64,000 bases of DNA from JABABV01 sp965222755 (GCA_965222755.1 CBDCUK010000001.1:248001-312000); one strand, 5' to 3'. Positions 10,809 through 22,660 are shown, numbered from the stretch's first letter. Translations and numbers: made by a program. Notes: generated by a model not told the origin, from the sequence alone.

Positions 10809-12977
10809 TTATTTTGTTATTAATTGCGACAATATTGTTTGACGATGATGGTAATGATGATTTTTAATTGCGATGTTTAGTGCTTTTAAATGACCAAATA
10901 AATATAATTCTTGGCTTGATCGCGTGATTGCTGTATAAATGATTTTTTTATTAAGCATCTTATAATAATCAGTTAATAACGGCATCAAAATACATTTACT
11001 CTCACTTCCCTGAGCTTTATGAATCGAAATTGCATAAGCTAGTGTGACATGAATCATAAAATCATTATATTTATAATTAACGCTAATATCACCAAAAGTT
11101 AGACTAACAACTTTATTACTAATATCGAAAGCAACAATATAACCAAAGTCACCATTGAATAAACCATTATCTTTTCGGTTTTTCAAATGCATTACTTTAT
11201 CACCAATACGGTAATGGTGTAATCCGATCATCACTTGTTTTTGATTCTCTTTTAAGGGATTAATCGCATTTTGAACTTGGCGATTAATTGCATCAATTCC
11301 ACAAACACCATTGTAGACTGGAGCTAATATTTGCACACTATCAATATCATATTTTGCAACTAATTGACAATACTTATCAGTTAGTTGCACAAGTGCTTCC
11401 TGATTTGATAACTCTTTAAAGAAACATTTATTTTTAATAAGATCAACTTCACTTAATGCTTGGTCCCCAAGAATTAAGTTAGATAACTTTAAGACTCCAC
11501 TACCTTGACCTTGACGATAGATCTTTTGTAATTTTGTAATATTAAACATCTTACTACTTAATAAATCACGTAAGACACTTCCTGGTAAAACTGATTCTAA
11601 TTGTTGTTCATCACCAACAATTATTAATTTCTCTAAACTTGGTAGCGCAATTAATAATTGTTCAAACAATCAAGTATCCACCATTGAAAATTCATCAATG
11701 ATTAAAACTTTTTGTTCTAGAGGATTAAGACTATTAAATTCAAAACGATTAGTATGAGCATCTCACATTAATGCTTTATGAATTGTTGAAGCATAATAAT
11801 GAGTTTTATCACGTAAAATTTTAGCTGCTTTTCCAGTTGGGGCTAGTAACAAAATATCGTCTTTGTGATATTTTGTTACTAAGTTATTAATAATTGACTT
11901 AATAATTGAAGTTTTTCCAGTTCCTGGTCCCCCAGTAATAATCGTAATGCTATTATTTAAAGCCATCATCACTGCATCAATTTGAATTTGGTCTAAAATG
12001 ACTTGGTAGTTAGTATTTGGTAATAATTTAGTAAAATCTATCACACTACTTTTCATTTTTAAACGTTTTAAAATATCAATTACTTGGTGAGCAGCATTGA
12101 AATAACGATCACTCGATAATCGCCCTTGCATGAAAAAGACTTTCTGGTTTGTAATTAGTTTCTTAATTAAATTAATAAATGCTAATTCTAAGTTACTATT
12201 TGATTCAACATCATTAACGTAGCGTTGTACTCAATCTTTAACGTGATCAAAAATCCGTTCCGGATTTAATAAAGTATCTCCACTACTAAAAGCTAGTTGA
12301 TTAATAACATAATTGAGCGCCGCTAATACTTCTAGTTCAGGATTTAAGTCCGGAGCTAATTTACGAATAATATTATTGGCAACTTTGAAACTCATCCCAT
12401 CAACTTCATCGATAATATGATAGTTTTTTTCTTTGATAGTTGCTAGTAAATTTTCTTCACCATAAAAATTAGTTAACCGCACATAATAACGCATCGAAAT
12501 ATTATTATCGATGAAAAATTTATGTAGTTCATTAATTTCTTGGTTTTCAATCAAGACTTGTTTAACAACTTCTAATTTTGGCGCTTTAATACTTTTAACT
12601 TCAAAAATCCGTTCCGGATTTTTAGCCAAGATTGTTAAAATATCTTTGCCAAAATGGGTAACTAATTTTTCAGCACTATTCTTACCAATCCCAGGAAATA
12701 AACTACTAGATAAATATTTAATCGTTCCCTCAATTGATGCTGGTGTAATCTTACTAAAAGATTGGACATGAAATTGACGCCCATATTTTGGGTGTGCTTT
12801 AAATTCACCAGTCAACGAATAAGACTCTTCTGGACTTAATATTGGGAGATTCCCAGTAATAATAACATTGCGCTTTTCTTTGGCATTATAAGTTGTTTCT
12901 GGTACAAAACGAGCCACTAAATAGGAGTTTGATTCATTATAAAAAATTACACTTTTAAACATTCCTTTAAGTTCCAT
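10809..12977 (-). CDS. recD2: RecD2-type ATP-dependent DNA helicase
   Basis: 722 residues, normal length for RecD2/YrrC. The N-terminal domain includes a helix-hairpin-helix (FPGIGKNSAEKL). Walker A GGPGTGKT lies near residues 349-356, Walker B as IIDEFS near 430, a GDEQQL motif III, a late HKAQGSE motif V and YTAITRSS motif VI. RecD2 proteins are 5'-3' superfamily 1B helicases acting in DNA repair and replication stress outside RecBCD. The gene stands alone with GAAAGAGGG upstream of its ATG. Three TGA Trp codons interrupt it under the standard code, and no frameshift is seen. Confidence 0.95.
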
Positions 12978-13094
12978 AATTACAAACCCTCTTTCAATCT
13001 TATTTTAATACTTAGTGCCTAAAATTATAACAGATAAATCTTAATAAAAATAAATTTTATTTTTTAAAAAACTATGATTTTTATTTAATCATTA

Positions 13095-13103
13095 TGCTAT
13101 AAT
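13095..13103 (+). promoter_or_regulatory. Extended -10 element for the secreted pair
   Basis: TGCTATAAT, an extended -10 box, about 60 bases upstream of the start at 13162. The -35 region is weak. TTATGC and GCATAA half-sites flank the box and could bind a regulator (inference). Confidence 0.4.
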
Positions 13104-13161
13104 TACCTTTATGTAAAGCATAAGTTATAATAAATAAAAAAAGGAAACTAGTTAATAAAAA

Positions 13162-14367
13162 ATGATTAAAACATTAGGATTAATTTTGGGAATGCTTTCT
13201 TCCCCAGTAAGTCAAAATACACAATTAATTGTTAACAACAATAATTTAAATCAACAAGTAAAATCTGAAATAAGTCAAAATATAAAATATTTAAACAATT
13301 CAAACAAAAATGATAATCCCAATTTAGTGAATAATCAAACATTATACAAATCAGCAGTTTTAAATTCTCAATCTATATTTATCAATGATTATAAAATTGA
13401 TACTATTAAAAATAGAATAGTAACACCAAGCAATGATAGTATGTTTATTAGAGAAATTTATACAGATAATAATTACGTTAATACTCAAAGTGATAATTGA
13501 GGAATGTACTGAGTTTCTGGATATTTTTTAAATGATGAAACATTTAAAATTCATAATTTTTATGGAGAATTAAAATTAAATTCTTGAGACGATAGTCTTG
13601 TTGCTACGAACGAAAAAAATAAATACAATTATGGTATTTATTTTAGAAGTGATAATTTGTCAGCGACTCCCAAATCTAATTTACAAGATGTTTGAGGTAG
13701 TTTTATTGAATTTTATTTAAAATGAAAATATAAAAATTTATCCGAATTTCCTGTTTTTAGTGAACAAATTACAGAAACTTCAAATACAGAAGACGGCTAT
13801 ATGACTGCTCATGCTAGAGTTATTATATTTGATGAAAATGGTAAACTTTCTAATTTATATTTGAATCTTGTATACGATTTTTGAAACCCACAAAAATCAA
13901 TAACAAGCAAAAGAAATAAAATCGATTTATTTCCGGCACCACCAATGACAAAACAAACTTTTGAAAATGTTAATGGTGTAACTAAATATAAATTTTATTG
14001 ATATGGTAAAGTTATCATTTGATTAGATAAAAATACAACAGAAAAATTTATGGAAAAAATAGTTGATAAAGATTTTGAAAAGGGAGCCGAATTAATTCAT
14101 GAAATTCGTGAAATAGTAGAAGTTGAGGAATTAGAAATTTTAGAAGGGATTGAGGTCACTGCTGAAATGGAAGCTGAAATTATTCCTGGAATACTACCTC
14201 TTATAGTAGCAGTTATATCAGTAATGATAGATTGAGGAGCGATTCTTATTATTACTGATATAATTTATGATTATATTATGATGGGCGGTAGTAAGAATAA
14301 TCATAAAGGTATAATTATCAATATGTCTTTATGAACAAAAACACATATACAAGAAAGTTATCAATAA
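13162..14367 (+). CDS. Secreted protein of unknown function with hydrophobic C-terminal hairpin
   Basis: 401 residues; start after AAAAGGAAAC, with rather long spacing. The N-terminal hydrophobic stretch has no lipobox Cys, so it is likely secreted or anchored. The middle is polar and aromatic-rich with many TGA Trp codons. Around residues 300-340 comes a strongly acidic, helix-forming stretch (EIREIVEVEELEILEG), followed by a hydrophobic pair (about residues 345-375) containing PGILPLIVAVISVM. This acidic helix plus hydrophobic hairpin resembles a membrane-inserting end, but I recognise no family. It is read with the secreted gene that starts 30 bases after it. Confidence 0.7.
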
Positions 14368-14396
14368 TATAAATTTTAATTAAGGAGAGATAAAAA

Positions 14397-15293
14397 ATGA
14401 CAAAATATTTAATGGCTTTATTAACTATTGGGGTTATACCAATTCAAGGAGTTCAAATTCATAATTTAAATGCTAGTGAACAAAGAAGAACGGGTAGCGT
14501 TGAATTTGATTCTGTTTTTAGAAAAATTTTTTCAGATTATGAAATTAATGATAAAGCTGATATTATCCCAGATACTCAATATATGGATACTGAAACTGTA
14601 ACATCAAAAGATAATATCGATAGTCAACAAATGCATACTGAAAAATATGCAACTTATCAAACTAATGATGCTTATTATTCACCTAAAGGAATTCAAATTA
14701 ATTTTCAAGATCAAATAAATGGTATTGTTCAAAATCAATTAATGCATGGAATTAGTATACAAAAACCAGGTAGACATTATGTTGTTTATAAAATTGGATT
14801 CTTACCTAGATTATCAATGCAATGAAAAGAATGGCATTATCAAGACATTAATCATGAAGTTTATAATACTCCTTATGTTTGATTTTCAGCTAATTTAGAT
14901 AATCAAGATTTAACTAATCGAAAAATGGCTACCGGATCTCCAAAACTTATTTATAGTACGCGTTATGAAATAACCGAAAGTCATTTCGGTGATAAAATAA
15001 CTTTTAAAAAATTTAGAAATGCTGGCTGTGTTGAAGAAGATCCATACAATAAGTTTAATCATCACTTTGAATCTTATACAAATGATAGCGGACAAAATAT
15101 TCCAGCAGGAAAAGGTATAGACTCTGTAATCATTGGTTTTAAAGAAAGATTACATTCAGAATTTAAACATACTTATGCTGAAGAAGATTTGTATCCTAGT
15201 TCTACAACTGTGGCTTTAAAAATTACAGCGTATGGAGGATGAGTAAAAAATAGTTGAATTCCACCAACTATAAATAGTTTTAATAATATATAA
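14397..15293 (+). CDS. Secreted protein of unknown function, second of a pair
   Basis: 298 residues; start after TAAGGAGAG. The signal peptide (about residues 1-22) lacks a Cys, so the product should be released or held by an uncleaved signal. The mature part begins with a polar, Asp/Gln-rich segment, then a beta-rich region with many Tyr and Trp and a C-terminal Thr-rich strand near TTVALKITAYGG. No family recognised. The 29-base gap from the previous stop and a shared terminator indicate one transcript, so the two proteins may act together. Confidence 0.7.
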
Positions 15294-15300
15294 ACCATAA

Positions 15301-15351
15301 GATGAAATTAAAAAAATATGATTATCAAAATCATATTTTTTTAATTTCATC
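15301..15351. terminator. Long bidirectional terminator hairpin
   Basis: Near-perfect inverted repeat with arms of about 23 bases (GATGAAATTAAAAAAATATG and its complement) and a four-base loop. The stop codon of the convergent hydrolase gene (15341-15343) lies inside one arm. Confidence 0.8.
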
Positions 15352-16123
15352 TCTTAATGATTGTTAACACTTGGTGTGCCCGTTGGAGACATAAACTATG
15401 GCGCGCTTTGGGAATCATTACTAAATTATGAGGATAGTTAATATGTTTTGAAATTGTTGCAATATCAGCCGGAATTGAGATCGGGTCTTCCATCCCACTA
15501 ATAATTAAAGTTGGTTTTTTAATTTTTCGTAAATAAGTATTGAATTTGATTGTCGAAATACTATCTGATAAATCTTGAACAAACTTACGATATTTAATTA
15601 CGAGTTTGAAATTTTTGCGCATAATCATATGGGCCATAAATGCAACTGTTAGTTTGTGTGGTTGATAATAAAACTCATTACGTACTAAACCTTTTAAAAC
15701 ATCAATATCAGTTGACATTAAGCGCGTAATTAACGCTTTGTTTTTAGCAATTTTGATTGGTGGAGGCGACAAGAGAATAATTTTTTTGACATTTGCATTC
15801 GTTGATCCAATGACAGTTGCTATCAAAGCTCCAACCGAATGGCCAATAATAATAATATTTTCTAATTTCAAACGCTTAATAACATCTTCAATAGCACGAC
15901 AAATTAATTGATAACTCAGTTTTAAAGAACGATTCTTTAAAACTGAGTGTCCATGATCTAATAAATCCAGCGCGTAAATATTACCATCGTGGAGTTTATG
16001 TGCTAAACGAATCATTTCGCGGTTATCAGCCGCAAAACCATGAATTAATACATAGTTATATTTACTTCGAGTTCTAAGTTTGCGACGAATTGAAATTGTA
16101 TAATCTGGAAAATCAAGAATCAT
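15341..16123 (-). CDS. Alpha/beta hydrolase (esterase/lipase-like)
   Basis: 260 residues from the ATG at 16123. An in-frame ATG at 16132 abuts the AAGG site and would leave no spacing, while 16123 leaves nine bases. It has an oxyanion-side motif HGFAADN, nucleophile elbow GHSVG, an SGMEDPIS strand with the acidic residue, and a C-terminal KARHS with the catalytic His. Such cytoplasmic serine hydrolases act on esters or lipids; substrate not predictable. It is the last gene of a three-gene set with the PQ-loop protein and a second hydrolase. Confidence 0.88.
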
Positions 16124-16147
16124 TAATATCATCCTTACATAATTTTA

Positions 16148-16414
16148 TTAACCATTTTTATGGTAATAAAATTTTAATCCTCAAGCATATAGATTAACGA
16201 ATAATGAAAATAAATATGAATAAGCTAGACTATAATCTTGAATAATGAAAACATAAGCTACTAAACAAGTGAATGAAAATTGGCGAATAAAGAGCATTCC
16301 GTGTGATAATCCCCGCGATTGCTTTTGTCTAATCATCAAAATAATTTGGGGCACCATTACTAATGAGGCTTCAGCACCAGCAACTCAAGCTAAAATATTT
16401 GGCCAAATATGCAT
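16148..16414 (-). CDS. Small PQ-loop (SemiSWEET-like) membrane protein
   Basis: 88 residues, start at 16414 after AAAAGGAG. Three hydrophobic segments; the first carries VMVPQI at about residues 20-25, the Pro-Gln signature of PQ-loop/SemiSWEET proteins, and the length fits. SemiSWEETs are dimeric sugar facilitators; other PQ-loop proteins carry other solutes, so sugar transport is only a possibility here. The gene lies between two related hydrolases on the same strand, 24 bases before the next start. Confidence 0.6.
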
Positions 16415-16431
16415 TATTTAAAGAACTCCTT

Positions 16432-17280
16432 TTACTTCATTGATTTGGCAATAAGTTTGATAATTTTTGCCACTTGACGGTTTTTTTGTTGATAAACATA
16501 ATGACGCGCTTTACTAATTCCAATATATTCAACTGTTGTATGTTTTAAATGTTTTTTAATATTTTTAATATCATAGACAGTTGAAATCGGATCAACCGCT
16601 CCTCGAATAATTGTTACAGGAACTTTAATTTTTTTTAATTGGTGTTCTCAATGATGCTCCGACATATCATGTTTTAAATTGTCGAAAAATATTTGATAGC
16701 AATCACAATATTTTTTTTGATTACGCAAAATATTACGAATTTTTAAATTACTCATAATTTGATTTGGTTTATAAAATAAACGATTATCAACAAAACTAGC
16801 AACGTCAACTTTATCTTTCACAAAAACACCACAACTATCAATAATGTTATCGGGCGTTAAAGGACTAACTAAAATTAACTCTTTTACTTTTGGACAATGA
16901 GCCGCTAAGAGCGTTGCTAATGTCGAAGCTGATGATAACGATACTAAAAGAATATCTTCTAAATTAAGACTGATAATAAAATCAGTGAATGATTTTATTA
17001 ACAGTTTATAAGTTATTTTTTGATCCCGATTAGTTAATGTTGAATGAATGTTATTTAATAAAGATAGAATATAAATATGACCATTATGCTTAATTTGAAA
17101 TGCTAATTCTTTTGATGTTGTTTCATCATCACCAAAAGAATTTAGTAAAACAATATTTTTAGCTCTTTTTTTGATTGATAATTTCTTTAAAATATTTTCA
17201 TAATAAACTAAAGTATAATTGTCATATTTTAAAGTTTTTTTCTGATAATTTAGTTTTCCAATTCATTTTAAAGGTAGCAT
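16432..17280 (-). CDS. Alpha/beta hydrolase-like protein with atypical nucleophile elbow
   Basis: 282 residues; ATG at 17280 with AGAGGGGG 11 bases upstream. The overall order matches the hydrolase at 15341: an early LLNSFGDDE loop, a mid strand, an IIRGAVDPIS segment and a late KARHY. But where GHSVG is expected this copy has SLSSA (in LLVSLSSASTL), so both elbow glycines are lost. It may be a weak or divergent enzyme or a non-catalytic partner. First gene of the three-gene set. Confidence 0.75.
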
Positions 17281-17348
17281 ATTAATAATGACCCCCTCTT
17301 ATATATTTAATTCACTTATCTTAATAATTAAATTATACTATATCAAAA

Positions 17349-17391
17349 AGCAAAAACAGATTAATCATATAATAATTAATCTGTTTTTGCT
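17349..17391 (-). terminator. Terminator downstream of mnmA
   Basis: GCAAAAACAGATTAAT and its complement form a hairpin followed by T residues on the minus strand. Confidence 0.75.
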
Positions 17392-17395
17392 ATTT

Positions 17396-18529
17396 TTAAA
17401 TGATTGTTGCTCCACCTAAACAAATATCTTGATAGTAGAAGACAACTGCTTGACCGGGTGTGACTGCGCGTAATCCAATCGTTGATTTAATGATGACTTC
17501 CTTAAAATCAGCACTAAATTCTAAAGCAACAGTTTGCAATTTTTGACGATGACGGTAACGAATTTTTAATTGATCATTATCAAGAGCACTCGCTAATAAT
17601 TTTTTAATATTCTTAATTGGCAACGTCCAATGAATATCATTAGCGCGGAAACTTTTAGTAAACAAATGCTGAATATTAGTTTCTGAACAAACATAAATGA
17701 TTTTTTGCGCCAAATCTTTTTGACAAACAAAATAGCGCTCACTTTGACCACCAAGAAATAATCCCTTTGATTGACCAATAGTATAATACATTGTCCCAAT
17801 ATGAGTTCCCAGTTTTTTCTTAGTATCAATATCAATAATATTACCAGGTTGATTAGGAATGTAGTTTTGTAAGAAACCTTTGAAATCACGCTCACCAATA
17901 AAACAAATCCCAGTTGAATCTTTTTTATTAGCAACGACTAAATGAAAGTCAGTTGCTAATTGACGTACTGCTGGTTTTGTTAAATCTCCTAGCGGAAATA
18001 AAACTTTCTGAATTTGGGCTTGTGATAAATGTGATAAAAAATAAGTTTGGTCTTTATTTTCATCAGCTGCTCGTTTTAAATAGACAATTTCACTCTGAGG
18101 ATCTTTTTCAGTTTTAGCATAATGACCCATTGCGATAGCATCAGCATTTAATTCTTCAAAAGCATATTTAGCAAAAGCATCGAATTTAATAAATTTATTA
18201 CAAAGAATATCAGGATTGGGCGTGCGCCCTAATTGATACTCTTTTAAAAAATAACTAAATACATAATCCCAATATTCTTTGACAAAATCAACTCGATGTA
18301 ATTTGATATTGAGCGTTTTACAAATTGCTAAGGCATCAAGATAATCTTGCTCTTGAGGACAAATATCATTTTCCAAAATTGCTTTATTACCTAAAATATC
18401 ATTATTAATTTGACTATCCCAATTACGCATAAAGAGACCAATAACTTGATAACCTTGTTCTTTTAATAACAAAGCACTAACGGCCGAATCAACGCCCCCA
18501 GAAATACCAACAACAACTTTTTTGACCAT
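17396..18529 (-). CDS. mnmA: tRNA-specific 2-thiouridylase MnmA
   Basis: 377 residues, normal length. The PP-loop is SGGVDS (residues 10-15). The nucleophilic Cys is Cys110 (DILCNKFIKF) and the persulfide-accepting Cys is Cys209 (STGICFIGERDF). MnmA installs the 2-thio group on U34 of Lys, Gln and Glu tRNAs, using ATP and sulfur passed from a cysteine desulfurase. The C-terminal barrel ends APGQAVVFY-like (TPGQAVVFY). A GAAAGGAGA site precedes the ATG. Followed by its own terminator. Confidence 0.97.
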   Translation of the reverse strand: MVKKVVVGISGGVDSAVSALLLKEQGYQVIGLFMRNWDSQINNDILGNKAILENDICPQEQDYLDALAICKTLNIKLHRVDFVKEYWDYVFSYFLKEYQLGRTPNPDILCNKFIKFDAFAKYAFEELNADAIAMGHYAKTEKDPQSEIVYLKRAADENKDQTYFLSHLSQAQIQKVLFPLGDLTKPAVRQLATDFHLVVANKKDSTGICFIGERDFKGFLQNYIPNQPGNIIDIDTKKKLGTHIGTMYYTIGQSKGLFLGGQSERYFVCQKDLAQKIIYVCSETNIQHLFTKSFRANDIHWTLPIKNIKKLLASALDNDQLKIRYRHRQKLQTVALEFSADFKEVIIKSTIGLRAVTPGQAVVFYYQDICLGGATII

Positions 18530-18570
18530 GATAATTCTCCTTTCTGCCTATTTAATATATATAGGTGATT

Positions 18571-19863
18571 TTATTCTGCAAGTTCCTCTTCAACGACTGG
18601 TTTATTTTCAGCACGTTTATTTAAGTATAATGAACCCGGAACGATTCAGAATAAATAACTAATTAAAATTGCCCCCGAACTTAATAGGACAGTTCAATTT
18701 GGTTGATAGAAAATTTCACGAATAATATTAATCACGTAAGTAAACGGAATTAAATGATGGATTCATTGAAATATTCTTGGTTGTAAAATAGCTGGGAAAG
18801 TTCCCGATGATGAAGATAATTGTAAAACTAATAAAATGATAATTAAGAATCTTCCAATATCTGGTTTCTTGAATAAGAAAATCAATGCCTGAACCATCAA
18901 GGTAAAGAATCAACCTAAGAAAATGACAAAGGCAATTAAACCAACTTCATTTCAGCCACTTAATCGTAGACCAATACATGATAAACTAACGAGTAAGATG
19001 ACTGCTTGAATCGTTGCATTCATCATAAAGAATAATGTTTTACCAAAGAAGTTTGGTAGTAGTTTAGCATTTTTAATTTTACGTTTTTTATTAATTAAAA
19101 AATGCTGAACTAACTGACCGACTCATAAACTAATACAAATAAAATATGGGGCTAGTCCAAAACCATAAGAGTTTAAAAATTCACCCTGAGATTGTAAATG
19201 AAACAATGGATGTTGTGCTAAAGAATTCAAACCATTTTTAAAGTTAGTAAACAGTTCATTAGAAATTTTTACTAAGCCTGCTTTATTAGGCAGCGTTGAA
19301 TGATTAATATAATCATTAACTGCTGTATTAATCGAACCAATAACACCTTTAATCCCAGTTACATAAACCGGACTCATGCTACTAGCAAACGATGTTACTT
19401 CACCAATTAAAAAATTTGATTTGTATGAATTAAAAAAATTAATTTGGGGTAGTTCAATAAATGAATTACTATTATGATTTTTAATAATATCAACAATCGT
19501 ATTAACAGTATTTTCAGTATAATGATCCGGAATCTCAACAACACCATAGTAATCTTTTAATAAATCATTAATATTACTATGAGTTTTTGAACTATTAAAA
19601 TGCAATTCATAGCCCTGAATTTTAACATTATCAGTTGTGATCGTATCACTTAATGTTTTTCCGATATTTAAATTATTATAAGAACTATCATTATTAACAA
19701 CTGTTAATTTTAAGTTTGTTAAATATTGATAGGGATTTCAAAAAGCATATAAATAAGTAAACGCATAAATAAATGGAATTAATAAAATCGCACATCATTT
19801 AATAATCATTCGCTTATTACTGAAAGCTGCTTTTAATTCAGCTAAAAAAACCTTTCACAACAT
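18571..19863 (-). CDS. YhgE/Pip-type ABC-2 membrane protein
   Basis: 430 residues. One N-terminal helix (about residues 20-42) is followed by FWNPYQ and LTVVNNDSS, typical of the YhgE/Pip N-terminal extracytoplasmic domain. A loop of about 200 residues follows, then five or so C-terminal helices with FFGKTLF, SSSSGTFP and a final charged tail, as in ABC-2 permeases. Shorter than many YhgE proteins because the outer loop is reduced. Family members export proteins or act as phage receptors; the substrate here is unknown. It lies upstream of mnmA on the same strand, 41 bases from its start. Confidence 0.75.
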
Positions 19864-20015
19864 ATTGTTACTCCTTAATTTCCGATAATAGAAACGTCTT
19901 TTCTTATTTTAACATAATCACTCTCGAAAATTATAAAAAATACTTAATTTTTATAATTTAAAAGGATCATTAAAGCTATTTATCACTGATAATAGTTATT
20001 AAACTATAAAAATTG

Positions 20016-20021
20016 TATAAT
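20016..20021 (+). promoter_or_regulatory. -10 box of the first triplet lipoprotein
   Basis: TATAAT within a leader repeated almost unchanged before the next gene (TATAAT at 21279-21284). The third gene has TATAAT at 22791-22796 with a different upstream sequence. No convincing -35. Confidence 0.45.
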
Positions 20022-20070
20022 TTAATTAGGTAGAGATGTATAGTTATCAAACATGAAAGGAATTACTAAA

Positions 20071-21228
20071 ATGAAAAAAATATGAAAATCTAGTTTATTA
20101 TTAGGAGCTGTTGCCCCGCTTGCTGGAATGTCATCGTTAATGATTGTCTCTTGTGGGCATAAAAATTCAACAATGACTTGAAGTGAGTTTAAAGCAGCTG
20201 CCACTAAAGAAAAAGCAATCAATATTGTGAATGCAATTATGCCCCCAGCATGAAAAGGTGCCACTGCAACTCAGTTGTCATTAGGTAAATTTCAAGTCGA
20301 TGATAAGGGCGAAATCATTAATGTTATGATTACAAGAACAGTAACAGCCGCCGATATTTCAAGTGGGACTTTCCAAATTAGTTATAATGCCCAAAATTAT
20401 GATGTTAATAATTGAGTTACTACTAAAAAACCAAGTGATGATCCTGATTGATCAAGATTTGTAAATAAAGCTAAAGCCGAAACTGCTGATACGCTTTTAA
20501 GTTATGCCAAAACATCAGCAACTTGAGCAACTCTAAAATGAATGGGAACAACCGCTCAAGAAACATGACAAACTAATGATAAAGCTGAGTTTGACGTTTA
20601 TGGTGGGACTAATCACGCTAGTGATCCTAAAGATGTTGTCGATGTTATGAAAGGATCAATAACAGCTGATAATAACGCAAAAACAATAACTGCAATCATT
20701 TCCCGAGTTGGTCACGAGGGACTTTATGACTCCGATCCGATTAAAGCTGTAATTACTTTTAAGGACGATATTTACAATAATGCTAATTGAGTATTTAGTA
20801 AAGATAATCAATTGCAATCATATATGAAATACAAATTACTTATTGATCCAGTCGAAACGCAAATAAGTAATGCTAGTACAAAACCAGCAGATTGAAGCGC
20901 ATGAATTAGTTCAAATTGAGTATCTACAAAACACAGCACAGATACCACAATCTTAAACTGATTAACTAATAATAAAAGGGGTACGAAATTAATCGGACCA
21001 GGATCTACAGGCACAAGTAATGATCCTTCAGATTTAGCAAATGGTAAAAGAAATCAAATGAAATTTTATACTTCTGAAAACTATTTAGGTGGCAAAAAAG
21101 ATATGCCTTATATAGTAAAAACTGATTTTATTTATGCAAGTCCAGCTAAAGATGGCATTAGTCCAATTGGTAATGCTTTCAACTATAGTTGAGTTATAAC
21201 TAAGGGCGCAATACCACCAAAACAATAA
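20071..21228 (+). CDS. Two-module surface lipoprotein, triplet copy 1
   Basis: 385 residues; GAAAGGA site, start at 20071. Lipobox IVSC then GHKNSTMTW. Module 1 ends DVNNWV at about residue 115. The middle domain contains FDVYGGTNHASD and GHEGLYDSDPIKA, then DNQLQSYMKY. The C-terminal part is a separate divergent segment ending in AFNYSW. It shares long nearly identical stretches with the next gene in the middle but less at the N-terminus. A putative antigenic surface protein of unknown function. Confidence 0.82.
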
Positions 21229-21230
21229 AT

Positions 21231-21264
21231 TAAAAATTCTCATTTTAAATGAGAATTTTTTTTA
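21231..21264 (+). terminator. Rho-independent terminator
   Basis: AAAATTCTCAT / ATGAGAATTTT hairpin and T run directly after the stop at 21228. Confidence 0.7.
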
Positions 21265-21334
21265 AATCATAAAAATTGTATAATTTAATTAGATAGAGAT
21301 GTAATAGTTATCAAACACGAAAGGAATTACTAAA

Positions 21335-22489
21335 ATGAAAAAAATATGAAAATCTAGTTTATTATTAGGAGCGATTAGTCCCCTAGTTGGAGTCTCATCG
21401 TTAATGATGATCTCTTGTGGTCATAAAAATTCAACAATGAGTTGAAGTGAGTTTAAAGCTGTCGCCATTAAAGAAAAAGCAATCAATATTGTGAATGCGA
21501 TTATGCCCCCAGCATGAAAAGGTTTCACCAAAGAGCAGTTATCACAAGGTAAATTTCAAGTTGATGATAAAAATGAAATTATTAATCTTGTGATTACGAG
21601 AACAGTTACAGCCACTGATGTATCAAGTGGAACTTTCCAAATTAGTTATAATGCCCAAAATTATGATGCTCATAATTGGGTTACTGCTAAAAAACCAAGT
21701 GATGATCCTAACTGATTAAGATTTAAAACAAAAGCCAAAATCGAAACTGCTGATACGCTTTTAAGTTATGCCAAAACATCAGCAACTTGAGCAACTTTCA
21801 AATGAATTGGGACAGCTGCTCAACAAAAATGACAAACTAATGATAAACCTGAATGAGATGTTTATGGTGGGACTAATCACGCTAGTGATCCTAAAGATGT
21901 CATCAACGTTATGAAGGGGTCAATAACAACTAATGATAATGCAAAAACAGTAACTGCAATCATTTCCAAAGTTGGTCACGAGGGACTTTATGACTCCGAT
22001 CCGATTAAAGCTGTAATTACTTTTAAGGACGATATTTACAATAATGCTAATTGAGTATTTAGTAAAGATACTCAATTACAATCACACTTAAAATATTTAT
22101 CAATCATTAATCCTGTAATTGATCAAATTACTAAGGCAAAAACAAAAGCAGATTTGGAAAACTGAATTTGAAAAAATTGAGTATCTCCAATCCGTGATGG
22201 AAAGAACTCAATTGGTGATTGAATGAATGGAAATGGACTAGATAATAATGATAGATTAGGTCCCGGTGTAGATAGTAATATCGAGGAGGATCCTATATCA
22301 GGTGGTCTTGCTTATAAAGTTTTATTTGGAATTAAATCCAAAGATAAAAATGGTCAACCTATAGAAGCTAAAATTATGATAACAAGTAATTTTATCTATG
22401 CCAGTCCAGCTAAAGATGGAATTAGTCCTATCGGTAATTGTTTTAGTTATACTTGAACTATAGCTAAACAAAACATAGCATTAAAATAA
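21335..22489 (+). CDS. Two-module surface lipoprotein, triplet copy 2
   Basis: 384 residues; leader and ribosome site copied from copy 1. Lipobox MISC. The first 350 or so bases of the gene appear identical to copy 3 (22845), while the middle (FDVYGG-type region, here WDVYGGTNHASD, through KDTQLQSHLKY) is closer to copy 1. The gene is therefore a mosaic of its neighbours. The C-terminal segment has DNNDRLGPGVDSN and ends FSYTW plus a short tail. Function unknown. Confidence 0.82.
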
Positions 22490-22492
22490 ATA

Positions 22493-22523
22493 AAAAACTC
22501 TCTTTTTAAATGAGAGTTTTTTT
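22493..22523 (+). terminator. Rho-independent terminator
   Basis: AAACTCTC / GAGAGTTT hairpin followed by a T7 run. Confidence 0.65.
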
Positions 22524-22576
22524 AAATGAGCAAAAGATTTAATAAACAAGTAATTTATTATTAAATATTTAATGTT

Positions 22577-22660
22577 TTATTGCTTAACTCCTACATCTGT
22601 TCAAGTATAATTAAATGCATTTACTCCAGCATCTTTATTATTTTTATTAATTAATTATTG
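22577..22660 (-). pseudogene. C-terminal remnant of a two-module lipoprotein
   Basis: On the minus strand, about 20 codons read GVNAFNYTW followed by a short tail and TAA at 22577-22579. FNYTW/FDYTW is the characteristic end of this lipoprotein family (compare the ends of the genes at 4610 and 21335). The frame closes upstream near 22665, so only the last piece of an oppositely oriented copy survives. Confidence 0.5.
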
